64,000 nt of DNA from Lentiprolixibacter aurantiacus (GTDB lineage: Bacteria; Bacteroidota; Bacteroidia; Flavobacteriales; Flavobacteriaceae), in the NCBI RefSeq assembly GCF_026241225.1, contig NZ_JAPFQP010000003.1:186001-250000 (forward strand), in the 5' to 3' direction. Positions within the stretch are counted from its first letter, which is position 1; each line of letters opens with the position of its first letter. Positions 26,383 to 34,146 of the stretch are shown here, piece after piece. A program made the translations under genes and the position numbers. The notes beneath the pieces are model-generated. The model saw only the letters and a program-made list of their open reading frames with translations. It ran no database searches and was not told where the DNA came from.

Positions 26383-28573
26383 CCAGAGGATTTACTTGTT
26401 TCACTCGCATCTCATCATACATCATGATATAGAGAGCTGTATTGTAATAGCCGGAAGAGAGATCTTTGGCAAAATCGAACTTATTCCCGTCGTATTCGGT
26501 TACCCCGATGATCTCAGAAGCCTCATAAAGGTTCATCTTATAAGCCAGTTTAAGGAGCATATCAAAAGTGAGGTCAAATCCCCGTATCGCGTAGCGATCT
26601 GGATAGGACCCGAATCTTCTTCGATATCGCCTTACGAAGGCCGTATTTCCGGATTCCCTGTCGATTGAAGGATAGGTAAACCTGAGGTTTGACAAATGAT
26701 TACCGGATATCACTTCATTTTCGAAAGCTTTGTTCTTATTGGTGGTAAACATCCTCACCTGGGTGGTATCCGAAATGGAGGAGTTTAAAATCGAGCTAAC
26801 GCTGCTAACTACCTTAAAATTATCCGTTTCCACAAAAACCCAATTGTCTGTTTCTATGGAAAGGGAAAGGGTAAACAATTCCAGGTCCAGGGAAATGTTC
26901 TCCTCTTCCTCAACCAGCTCTACCACTTTGGCTCCGGGAAACTCTTCCAAAATCCTGGCTTCAGCATCCTTATTTTGCTGATCTGCAATAACCACGATAT
27001 TCTGATCTGTAACTTTGCCCTGCATGTAAGTTAGCATGCGTTCCCTTAGGGTCTCTTCCGTAGGGACTGTAAAAAACACATTGCCCAGGCTGATATCGGC
27101 CTGAGAAGCCAGCGGGGCAATTACCGGCACCTGATAATTCAATGCCTGAGCCGCAACCTCCTTCAAAGCCTCATTTTGGAGCGGGCCAAAAATGGCAGCG
27201 TACTGCGACAGGTTCTCCCGGGTTGCAATTTCCCGGCTGCGTTCCAGGTCCAGCTGTGTATCGTAGGTCTTAACATCCACAGAAATCCCCAGCGAAGCAA
27301 TGGAATCCAGGGCTACAAGCGCGCCGGAATAAAGTCCGAGACTGTATTTTAAAGCATTGCTCCTTTCGATTGAAAGGGAAACAGCCTCCTTGTCATTAAG
27401 GTTAAGGCGGTCCAGCCTGAAGGGCAGCATAAACAATATCCTGGGCCGGTTTGAGAGGTTGATGCTATCCAGCAAATTAATTTTATCCAGCACCAGAGAA
27501 TTCTTGACTTCAAGGTCCGGATTGATTTCGGTAGGGAGTTTGAGCACCATTCCTGCTTTCAGTCCTTTAGCAAGCTCCGGATTCAGTTCCAGCAGTTCTG
27601 TATAGGAAATCCCAAACATACGGGTGAGGGAAAACTCGGTTTGCTTGGGTTTTACCTCATAGAATACATAGTTATCCGTGTTAACCTCTTCCCCGGCCGC
27701 TTTCTTCACGGGCAAGCGCAATACCATCCCTTCTTTAAGCCCATTGTGCTCAACTATTTCAGGATTCAGCTTAATGAGTTCATCGTAGGTGATATCGTAT
27801 TCCCGGGTTATGCTGTAAAGGGTCTTTTGAGGAGGTACAGTATAGGATTCAAAGAGCTGCACGTCCTGACCTTCCACCGTAGTGCCAGCAATCCTGGGAA
27901 GCAACAATTCCTGCCCTATTGCCAGGTGGTTTGTGGTCTTGGGCAGATCGGGATTAAGGGCCACCAGGCTGTCTATAGTAATTCCATATTTATGTGCAAT
28001 ACTCCATCGTGTCTCCTTGGGGAGTACACGGTAAACCTCGTAGTTTTCGGGGTCGGGAGCATTGGGATCTTCAACCACTGGTGGGAAAATAGGAATACGT
28101 AGGCGCATCCCCCTTTTTAGCTGCTGTGAATAAAGGTCCGGGTTAAACCGCTTAAGGTCCTGCTCGCTTATCTCATAACGATTGGCTATACCGTACAGGG
28201 TCTCGCCTTTCCTTACCCTGTGCGGCCTGAAGCCCGACGGTTCCAGAACAACTTCTACCGTGTCCTTCTCAAGAGCCCTGAGCAATTCCGAAGCCGTTCT
28301 CCCTGTAGCTTTAGCCATGGTATCCGCAGCGGTCGCAGATTTGGATACCTGTAATGGAATCACCAGGATAATGTTAGGTTTAACGTCCCCGGGAGATTTG
28401 ATTTCCGGGTTAACCTTCAAAATATTAAATGGGGTCACCTTGTATTGTTTGGCAATACTGCCTAGCGTCTCCCCTTCTTTTACTGCATGGGTAGCAAACT
28501 GTTGTGCCCATGCCCAGGAAGAAACAATCAGGAAAATAAATACCAAGAAAAACTTCCTATACCTACTATTCAT
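26372..28573 (-). CDS. LysM-repeat protein fused to a periplasmic ligand-binding domain
   Basis: 733 residues with a signal peptide (MNSRYRKFFLVFIFLIVSSWAWAQQ). Five LysM units follow, at about 27-75, 115-165, 180-235, 245-300 and 310-360, each with a KxGETLxxIAxxYxI-like core (for example HAVKEGETLGSIAKQYKV and HRVRKGETLYGIANRYEI). From about residue 380 (RILFMLPFRLD) a branched-chain-amino-acid-type periplasmic binding fold begins (FGPLQNEALKEVAAQALNYQVPVIAPLA). The protein probably binds peptidoglycan and a small ligand. It lies 1 bp after guaA and overlaps OsmC by 11 bp. Confidence 0.88.
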   Translation of the reverse strand: MNSRYRKFFLVFIFLIVSSWAWAQQFATHAVKEGETLGSIAKQYKVTPFNILKVNPEIKSPGDVKPNIILVIPLQVSKSATAADTMAKATGRTASELLRALEKDTVEVVLEPSGFRPHRVRKGETLYGIANRYEISEQDLKRFNPDLYSQQLKRGMRLRIPIFPPVVEDPNAPDPENYEVYRVLPKETRWSIAHKYGITIDSLVALNPDLPKTTNHLAIGQELLLPRIAGTTVEGQDVQLFESYTVPPQKTLYSITREYDITYDELIKLNPEIVEHNGLKEGMVLRLPVKKAAGEEVNTDNYVFYEVKPKQTEFSLTRMFGISYTELLELNPELAKGLKAGMVLKLPTEINPDLEVKNSLVLDKINLLDSINLSNRPRILFMLPFRLDRLNLNDKEAVSLSIERSNALKYSLGLYSGALVALDSIASLGISVDVKTYDTQLDLERSREIATRENLSQYAAIFGPLQNEALKEVAAQALNYQVPVIAPLASQADISLGNVFFTVPTEETLRERMLTYMQGKVTDQNIVVIADQQNKDAEARILEEFPGAKVVELVEEEENISLDLELFTLSLSIETDNWVFVETDNFKVVSSVSSILNSSISDTTQVRMFTTNKNKAFENEVISGNHLSNLRFTYPSIDRESGNTAFVRRYRRRFGSYPDRYAIRGFDLTFDMLLKLAYKMNLYEASEIIGVTEYDGNKFDFAKDLSSGYYNTALYIMMYDEMRVKQVNPLDDL

Positions 28574-28574
28574 G

Positions 28575-30107
28575 CTATTCCCATTCTATGGTCGCCGGGG
28601 GTTTGGAGCTTATGTCATAAACCACGCGATTCACCCCGGGTACTTTATTTATAATATCATTTGAGATCTTTTGCAAAAACTCATATGGAAGATTCACCCA
28701 GTCTGCTGTCATTCCGTCCGTACTTTCCACGGCTCGTAAAGCTACGCATTTTTCATAAGTGCGCTCATCTCCCATAACCCCTACACTATTTACGGGTAAA
28801 AGCATGGCTCCGGCCTGCCAGACATCATCATAAAGATTCCATTCCTTCAAACCATTGATAAAAATGGCATCTACTTCCTGCAGGATTTTAACCTTCTCGG
28901 CTGTAATATCCCCCAGGATGCGGATCGCCAGTCCCGGGCCTGGAAAAGGGTGCCTTCCCAGTCGTTCTTCATCAACCTGCATACTGCTTCCCACACGTCT
29001 CACCTCATCCTTAAAAAGCATCTTCAGAGGTTCAACCACTTTCAGCTTCATAAAATCTGGCAGTCCACCAACATTGTGGTGACTCTTAATTGTTGCCGAA
29101 GGTCCTCCGGTTGCCGAAACAGATTCGATCACATCAGGATAAATGGTACCCTGGGCCAGCCATTTCACGTTTTTAATCTTATGCGCCTCATCGTCAAAAA
29201 CCTCAATGAAGACCCTGCCGATTATCTTGCGTTTCATTTCGGGGTCATCAACTCCTTTTAAGGCATCCAAAAAGCGTGCCGAAGCATCAACTCCTTTAAT
29301 ATTGAGCCCCATATGCTCGTACTGATCCAGCACCTCCTGGAACTCATTCTTCCTCAATAATCCGTTATTCACAAAAATGCAGTGCAGGTTTTCTCCTATG
29401 GCTTTGTTTAACAAAACCCCGGCTACAGTAGAATCAACTCCACCAGACAACCCAAGCACTACCTTGTCATTCCCGAGTTTCTCTTTCAGTTCTGCTACGG
29501 TTGTATCCACAAAAGCATCAGGTGTCCAGGTCTGCTTTAACCCGGCAATATGTACCAGAAAGTTTTCCAGCAGTTGTTTACCCTGGGTAGTGTGGTAGAC
29601 TTCCGGGTGAAACTGTATGGCGTAGGTAGTTTCCCCTTCAATTTTATAGGCAGCATTCCGAACATCCGAAGTGCTGGCCAGGCGTTTGGCATTTTCAGGC
29701 AGTTCTTTTATGGTATCGCTATGGCTCATCCATACCTGGGACCCTTCTGTTATCTCATAGAAGAAAGGTTCCTTGCCATCTATATTGGTGAGCCTCGCCC
29801 TTCCGTATTCCCTTGTATTGGACGGAGCTACATTCCCACCGTGGAAATGGGCCAGGTACTGGGCACCATAACAAATAGCCAGAAGGGGTTTTTTTCCTTT
29901 GATTTGAGACAGGTCCGGATGAGGTGCGTCCTCTGCCCGAACAGAGAAAGGGGATCCGGAAAGGATTACTGCCTTGTATTCCTCCAGGGAATCCGGCAAC
30001 TTGTTGTAGGGTTTGATTTCGCAGAAAATATTGAGTTCACGAACCCTTCTTGCAATGAGCTGGGTATACTGTGAACCAAAGTCGAGGATCAGGACGTTGT
30101 TTTGCAT
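28575..30107 (-). CDS. guaA: GMP synthase (glutamine-hydrolysing)
   Basis: Converts XMP to GMP with glutamine nitrogen. 510 residues from the ATG at 30107. The class I glutamine amidotransferase domain (1-190) has AICYGAQY with the nucleophile Cys and the His-Glu pair in IQFHPEVYH. The ATP-pyrophosphatase domain has the PP-loop [16 protein letters not shown], and the C-terminal dimer domain has [10 protein letters not shown] and [15 protein letters not shown]. Everything is intact. A perfect -7 element TATTTTTG (30111-30118, minus strand) ends only 4 bp before the ATG, so the mRNA may be leaderless. The LysM gene follows after 1 bp. Confidence 0.97.
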   Translation of the reverse strand: MQNNVLILDFGSQYTQLIARRVRELNIFCEIKPYNKLPDSLEEYKAVILSGSPFSVRAEDAPHPDLSQIKGKKPLLAICYGAQYLAHFHGGNVAPSNTREYGRARLTNIDGKEPFFYEITEGSQVWMSHSDTIKELPENAKRLASTSDVRNAAYKIEGETTYAIQFHPEVYHTTQGKQLLENFLVHIAGLKQTWTPDAFVDTTVAELKEKLGNDKVVLGLSGGVDSTVAGVLLNKAIGENLHCIFVNNGLLRKNEFQEVLDQYEHMGLNIKGVDASARFLDALKGVDDPEMKRKIIGRVFIEVFDDEAHKIKNVKWLAQGTIYPDVIESVSATGGPSATIKSHHNVGGLPDFMKLKVVEPLKMLFKDEVRRVGSSMQVDEERLGRHPFPGPGLAIRILGDITAEKVKILQEVDAIFINGLKEWNLYDDVWQAGAMLLPVNSVGVMGDERTYEKCVALRAVESTDGMTADWVNLPYEFLQKISNDIINKVPGVNRVVYDISSKPPATIEWE

Positions 30108-30110
30108 GGG

Positions 30111-30118
30111 CAAAAATA
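30111..30118 (-). promoter_or_regulatory. -7 promoter element of guaA
   Basis: On the minus strand TATTTTTG, exact match, ending 4 bp before the guaA ATG. With the usual distance to the start site the transcript would begin at or next to the A of ATG. Confidence 0.55.
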
Positions 30119-30211
30119 GCAAAATGCAAAATTGGCGGTATCCTCATTCTCGATTTTTTTTCCCCAAGAATTCCACAGTTGGCAGGCATCCACTTAAAAT
30201 TTGAAAAAGTG

Positions 30212-30252
30212 CAAAAAAGAAAAAGCCCCGACCTTACGGCATCAGGGCTTTT
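30212..30252 (-). terminator. Terminator-like hairpin in the guaA upstream region
   Basis: Stem AAAAGCCC / GGGCTTTT (30221-30228, 30245-30252), extended by two more pairs past a mismatch. On the minus strand it is followed by TTTTTCTTTTTT-type sequence (30213-30224). No gene precedes it on that strand, so it may end a small RNA or an early transcript. Confidence 0.6.
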
Positions 30253-30315
30253 CTAATCAAAAACCAACCTAAACACATGAACTTATTATAACACTATCAA
30301 TGTTGTCTTTTTAAA

Positions 30316-30353
30316 ACTTCATCCTTATAACTTTGGGTTTATAAGGATGAAGT
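30316..30353. repeat. Perfect 15-bp inverted repeat (candidate operator)
   Basis: ACTTCATCCTTATAA (30316-30330), 8-nt loop, TTATAAGGATGAAGT (30339-30353). The loop overlaps TAACTTTG (30328-30335), an exact plus-strand -7 match. A further TTTATAAGGAT copy lies at 30432-30442. Confidence 0.75.
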
Positions 30354-30456
30354 GGTGTCCTTTTTCATTGCAATTTGATTATATAACAACCCAAAAACGT
30401 TTTACCCTACCTGAGCATAAAATTTTTTATCTTTATAAGGATCATTGGTGCTGGAA

Positions 30457-31002
30457 ATGCTAGATAATTATTTTGATGAAATCAGGGAGGAGTTAGGCAA
30501 GGGAGCCACCCAAAAAGGCCACCCATTCCGTTACTTCACATTGGCAACCGTTGGCATGGAAATGCTTCCACGGCAGCGCACCGTGGTATTGAGAAGGCTT
30601 GATGAAGACCTGAAGCTTACTTTCTACACAGATGCCCGCTCCAAAAAAATGATGCACCTTAAGGAAAATAACAGGGTGGGGCTGATGTTTTTCGATCCCA
30701 AGAAATTATTGCAAATACGTATTGAAGGGCTGGCACGCGTCATTAAGGACGAGGACACCTTAAAAAAATACTGGCCCGGAATACAGCCTAAAGCCAGGAA
30801 GGATTACACCACCGTAGCCGCCCCGGGAACATTTCTGGAGCATCCGGACCAGCTGGAATACCTGGATGAGGAAAATCACTTTTCCATGGTCACCGTGGAA
30901 GCCTTTAAAATGGAATACCTGAAACTCAAAAGGCCTTATCACATCCGGGTGCGGTTTTCCAAGAGGAAAAACCTTTGGACTTCAGAATACCTGGTTCCCT
31001 AA
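30457..31002 (+). CDS. Pyridoxamine 5'-phosphate oxidase family (FMN-binding) protein
   Basis: 181 residues from the ATG at 30457 (TTG at 30445 and GTG at 30448 are in-frame alternatives). The FMN-binding split-barrel motifs are HPFRYFTLATVG, PRQRTVVLRRLDEDLKLTFYTDARSKKMMHLKEN and GLMFFDPKKLLQIRIEGLARV. It resembles the Alr4036-type branch of the family rather than PdxH, since the typical C-terminal PdxH substrate motif is not seen. The substrate is unknown. The 15-bp inverted repeat upstream suggests regulation. The convergent decarboxylase starts 4 bp after the stop. Confidence 0.82.
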   Translation: MLDNYFDEIREELGKGATQKGHPFRYFTLATVGMEMLPRQRTVVLRRLDEDLKLTFYTDARSKKMMHLKENNRVGLMFFDPKKLLQIRIEGLARVIKDEDTLKKYWPGIQPKARKDYTTVAAPGTFLEHPDQLEYLDEENHFSMVTVEAFKMEYLKLKRPYHIRVRFSKRKNLWTSEYLVP

Positions 31003-31005
31003 GAA

Positions 31006-32376
31006 TTAATCCATCGTATTTAAGATCATCCGAATATCTTCCTCAGTGGTATCCGGGTTGATGAAACAGAATCTGGCTACTGTCTGGGATTCACCCTGTG
31101 ATTTCCATTTTGTAGGGGCAACCAGGGCAATATTCGCTTTGTGGTTCCTGTAAGTCCACATTTTATAGTCTTCCGGGGTCCATCCTCTTCTCCTGAACAA
31201 TACACAGGAAAGGGCCGGCTCCCTGACAAGTTCCAATTCCGGATGTTCTTCAATTAGCCTTCCAGCCAGCAAAGCCAGGCTAATACCCCTTTCAACCGCC
31301 CAGCGGTATTTTTTTGTACCATGAGTAGCCAGGGAAAACCAAAGGGGAAGTCCTCTTAGCCGGCGTGTCAGCTGAATCTGGTAGTCTGCGGGATTAAAAC
31401 CGTTGGCCCCTTCATCGTAAAATATATCCAGGTAAGACCCTTCCTGGGCATGGGCAGACTTGGCCAGTTCCATATTCCGGTAAATGACAGCTCCGCAATC
31501 ATAGGGGGAAAACAACCACTTATGCGGGTCAATAGTAATACTATTAGCTTCTTCAATCCCATTGAACAGGTGACGGGCAGAATCGGCAACAAGAGCTGCC
31601 CCGCCATATGCCGCATCAACGTGGAACCATAAATTTTCCTTTTTGCAAATCCTTGCAATACCCTGAAGATCATCTATAATACCAGCATTGGTAGTTCCCC
31701 CTGTGCCAACCACGGCGAAAAGGCGCCTGCGTTGATCTGTGTCCAATTCCGCAATCCTGGCCTGCAGCATTTCTCCCGTCATCTGGTCTTCCGTCTCTAC
31801 CAGCATTACATCTGCATCTATAACTTTGGCCATGGCCTTTATAGACGAATGCGCACCTGAAGAAGTTATCACAATACCCCGCTCCATTTCATTTGACCTT
31901 TCCTTTCGCCACTTTTCACGAGCAGTTACCATAGCCGATAGATTAGCTGCAGTACCCCCACTGGTAAATACACCATGGGCTCCCTCGGGCATGCCTGTGA
32001 GGGAAACCAACCATTTCATTGCTTCATTTTCCAGGAATATACCGCCGGCACCCTCCAGCCAGAAGGCCCCGTGGATGCTGGATGCAGAAGTAACCAGATC
32101 GAACATAATAGCCGCCCTGGTAGGTGCTGCCGGCACAAAAGCCAAATGCCTTGGGTGATCTATGGGAATTGTAGCCTTGACCAGTTTATCGCGAAAAAGG
32201 TGGAATGCCTTTTCCCCTCCAATTCCATCTGCTGTTATGGTTTCTCCGGCGAGGGCTTTTAACTCCTCTTCCTTCATGGGCTTACCCAGGTCTGGAGATA
32301 CATTGGTTATGCGGTTAATGGCGTATTTCATGACATCCAGGGTCATTTCCACCAGGTCAATGTCAATATTGTGCAT
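31006..32376 (-). CDS. PLP-dependent group II amino acid decarboxylase
   Basis: 456 residues. Family: glutamate / aromatic-L-amino-acid decarboxylases. The fold is seen in ASSIHGAFWLEGAGG, then AHSSIKAMAKVIDADVMLVE; the PLP phosphate site lies near GVFTSGGTAANLSAMVTAR, and the active-site Lys is in ITIDPHKWLFSPYDCGAVIYRN. HVDAAYGGAALVAD holds the Asp that contacts the PLP nitrogen. The substrate cannot be read; tyrosine/DOPA-type, glutamate or diaminobutyrate decarboxylase are possible. A -7 element lies at 32392-32399. It converges with the PNPOx-like gene. Confidence 0.9.
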   Translation of the reverse strand: MHNIDIDLVEMTLDVMKYAINRITNVSPDLGKPMKEEELKALAGETITADGIGGEKAFHLFRDKLVKATIPIDHPRHLAFVPAAPTRAAIMFDLVTSASSIHGAFWLEGAGGIFLENEAMKWLVSLTGMPEGAHGVFTSGGTAANLSAMVTAREKWRKERSNEMERGIVITSSGAHSSIKAMAKVIDADVMLVETEDQMTGEMLQARIAELDTDQRRRLFAVVGTGGTTNAGIIDDLQGIARICKKENLWFHVDAAYGGAALVADSARHLFNGIEEANSITIDPHKWLFSPYDCGAVIYRNMELAKSAHAQEGSYLDIFYDEGANGFNPADYQIQLTRRLRGLPLWFSLATHGTKKYRWAVERGISLALLAGRLIEEHPELELVREPALSCVLFRRRGWTPEDYKMWTYRNHKANIALVAPTKWKSQGESQTVARFCFINPDTTEEDIRMILNTMD

Positions 32377-32391
32377 AGGTTGTCTTTACTA

Positions 32392-32399
32392 CAAAAATA
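32392..32399 (-). promoter_or_regulatory. -7 promoter element of the PLP decarboxylase gene
   Basis: On the minus strand TATTTTTG, exact match, 16 bp before the ATG at 32376. The -33 region has CTG instead of TTG at the expected spacing. Confidence 0.5.
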
Positions 32400-32430
32400 C
32401 GGCATTTCTGCCGGTTTACAGGAAGGGAAA

Positions 32431-34032
32431 TCAGTAGGTGATAATGGAAAACCGAAGGTCCAGCGGATCCAGGTTTCGAATGAGGGCAGGAATTAGCTCA
32501 GCCCCTAATTCCAGGTATATTTCGGAGAAGTTCAACTGTCTTTCCTGAAGGGATTTTCCAGGGAAAAGTTGATCCTGCAAGGCTGTCATTCGTTCTACCT
32601 CGTCTTTGAGTTTTCGTTTTTGCGCTTTCAACAAACGCTTCTCCAATTTGTCAAGGCCCTTTTTCTGTTTGATCTCCTGTGCTTTAACAGCACCAAGAAA
32701 ACTTTGATCGGTCTGCTCTGCCAATGAGTACAGGTCTTCAAACTGCTTTGCAAGCAAGTCTTTTTGTTCGCTGAAATCGATCTCGATATTGGAGATTTGC
32801 CGTATCCTTTTATTGATGAAGGCAGATTGTTTTAAGAAAAGATCCGCCATCTTAAGATCGAGCTTCACCATCTTCCTTACTTGTTTTTTAGAAACCATTA
32901 AGACCGAGTTCCGCAGCAAAAGGACCGGAAACGTTATGTCAAGGGCATCAAAGGCCGGTTTTAATTGCAACCAGTAAGCAAGCTCTCCTCCTCCTCCGAT
33001 GTAGCATAGGTTGGGAAGTATGACCTCCTGGTAAATAGGTCTGGTAATCACATTGGGAGAAAAGCGCTCGGGATGGGTATTAAGTTCTTTTAGGATTTCC
33101 TCCTGGCTAAAGACCAGGTCTGTATTGAGTACATGATAGCGCCCATTGCGTTCTTCAAGCCGCTCCCGTAAGCCATCGGTCAAATAAAAATAGTTCAACT
33201 TCCTGGGGTTTACCTGAACCTTGTAAGCTTTCTCCAGTTTCTTCAGGTTCCCTATACTCCGGGTCACTTCTTTGTGCGTAGCATTTTCCAGTAAGTCTTT
33301 TTCAATAATGGGGATCATAAGCCTTTTAAGCACGGGATCATCACCATCTATTATTACCAGGCCATATGGACCAAACAATTCATTGGCCAGGTAGCGGGTA
33401 GCTCCGGCTAAAGTGTCGTGCTCCAGGTAGGCCGATTTGAAGAGAAGTTCCAGGTCACGGGCATTATTCCCTGGCCCGAGGTGTTCCTTAAATGCTTTCC
33501 AAACTTCCTCCAGCCCGTTGGTGTCCATTCGACCTACTGCCCCACCTTCATTGCGGTTCCATTGGAGTTTCCTGCCCTGAAAATTGAAATAATTAATCTC
33601 GTCAAAATCATGATCCTCCGTCGCCATCCAGTACACGGGAACAAAATGCTTCCCTGGATACTGCTCTTTAAGTTGCTTAGTCAGGTTAATGGTAGAAATG
33701 ATCTTGTAGAGGAAGTAAAGGGGTCCTGTAAAAAGATTCAACTGGTGGCCTGTTACTACCGTAAAGGTGTTTTCGTTTTGTAGAAGCTTCAGGTTAGTTA
33801 CCGTGGCCTTTGAAGCTTCAAAACCCTTGTACTGTTCAGGCAGGCAATCAAACAAAACCTTTCGGTGTGCTTTGGGATAAGCTGCAGACTTCTCCTTAAT
33901 CTGATCCCCAAATGCTTCAAGAGAGGGAAACCTGTTGTAGAACTGCTGTAAGCCGGCGTGCTGATCCAGGTAGTCGCAAATCAAACCGGAAAAATAACCG
34001 GTTTCTCTAAAAGGGATACAGTCCGACTCCAT
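32431..34032 (-). CDS. bshC: Bacillithiol biosynthesis cysteine-adding enzyme
   Basis: BshC adds Cys to glucosaminyl-malate, the last step of bacillithiol synthesis. 533 residues, the usual size. The Rossmann-like core has TVVTGHQLNLFTGPLYFLYKIISTINLTKQL, HFVPVYWMATEDHDFDEINYFN, WNRNEGGAVGRM and LPNLCYIGGGGELAYWLQLKPAFD, all typical of the family. A helical coiled-coil segment follows near 450-510 (EIKQKKGLDKLEKRLLKAQKRKLKDEVERM). No bshA or bshB is visible in the window. An exact -7 element lies at 34052-34059. Confidence 0.95.
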   Translation of the reverse strand: MESDCIPFRETGYFSGLICDYLDQHAGLQQFYNRFPSLEAFGDQIKEKSAAYPKAHRKVLFDCLPEQYKGFEASKATVTNLKLLQNENTFTVVTGHQLNLFTGPLYFLYKIISTINLTKQLKEQYPGKHFVPVYWMATEDHDFDEINYFNFQGRKLQWNRNEGGAVGRMDTNGLEEVWKAFKEHLGPGNNARDLELLFKSAYLEHDTLAGATRYLANELFGPYGLVIIDGDDPVLKRLMIPIIEKDLLENATHKEVTRSIGNLKKLEKAYKVQVNPRKLNYFYLTDGLRERLEERNGRYHVLNTDLVFSQEEILKELNTHPERFSPNVITRPIYQEVILPNLCYIGGGGELAYWLQLKPAFDALDITFPVLLLRNSVLMVSKKQVRKMVKLDLKMADLFLKQSAFINKRIRQISNIEIDFSEQKDLLAKQFEDLYSLAEQTDQSFLGAVKAQEIKQKKGLDKLEKRLLKAQKRKLKDEVERMTALQDQLFPGKSLQERQLNFSEIYLELGAELIPALIRNLDPLDLRFSIITY

Positions 34033-34051
34033 AAAGCTTTTAAATAGCGAT

Positions 34052-34059
34052 CAAAGATA
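34052..34059 (-). promoter_or_regulatory. -7 promoter element of bshC
   Basis: On the minus strand TATCTTTG, exact match, 20 bp before the ATG at 34032; the TTG upstream is at 23-bp spacing. Confidence 0.5.
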
Positions 34060-34092
34060 AAATTCCTGAATTTTTGAAATCCCAAAAATACG

Positions 34093-34122
34093 TTAAGAAG
34101 TTACAATAATTTGCTAGATTTG
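34093..34122 (+). promoter_or_regulatory. Promoter of the M14 peptidase gene
   Basis: TAGATTTG (34115-34122) is an exact -7 match with TTA, one base off TTG, at 19-bp spacing (34093-34095). It lies 25 bp before the ATG and is back-to-back with the bshC promoter. Confidence 0.6.
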
Positions 34123-34146
34123 GCTTTCTCACCTGGATAATTTACT

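Larger units (their letters stand above)
30108..30456. other. Divergent regulatory region with two hairpins and a repeated half-site
   Basis: 349 bp between divergent guaA and the PNPOx-like gene. It contains the guaA -7 element, a terminator-like hairpin at 30212-30252, a perfect 15-bp inverted repeat at 30316-30353 and a further copy of TTTATAAGGAT at 30432-30442. No open frame is credible. A short frame ATGAACTTATTATAA at 30278 is noted only as a possible leader peptide. Confidence 0.6.
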
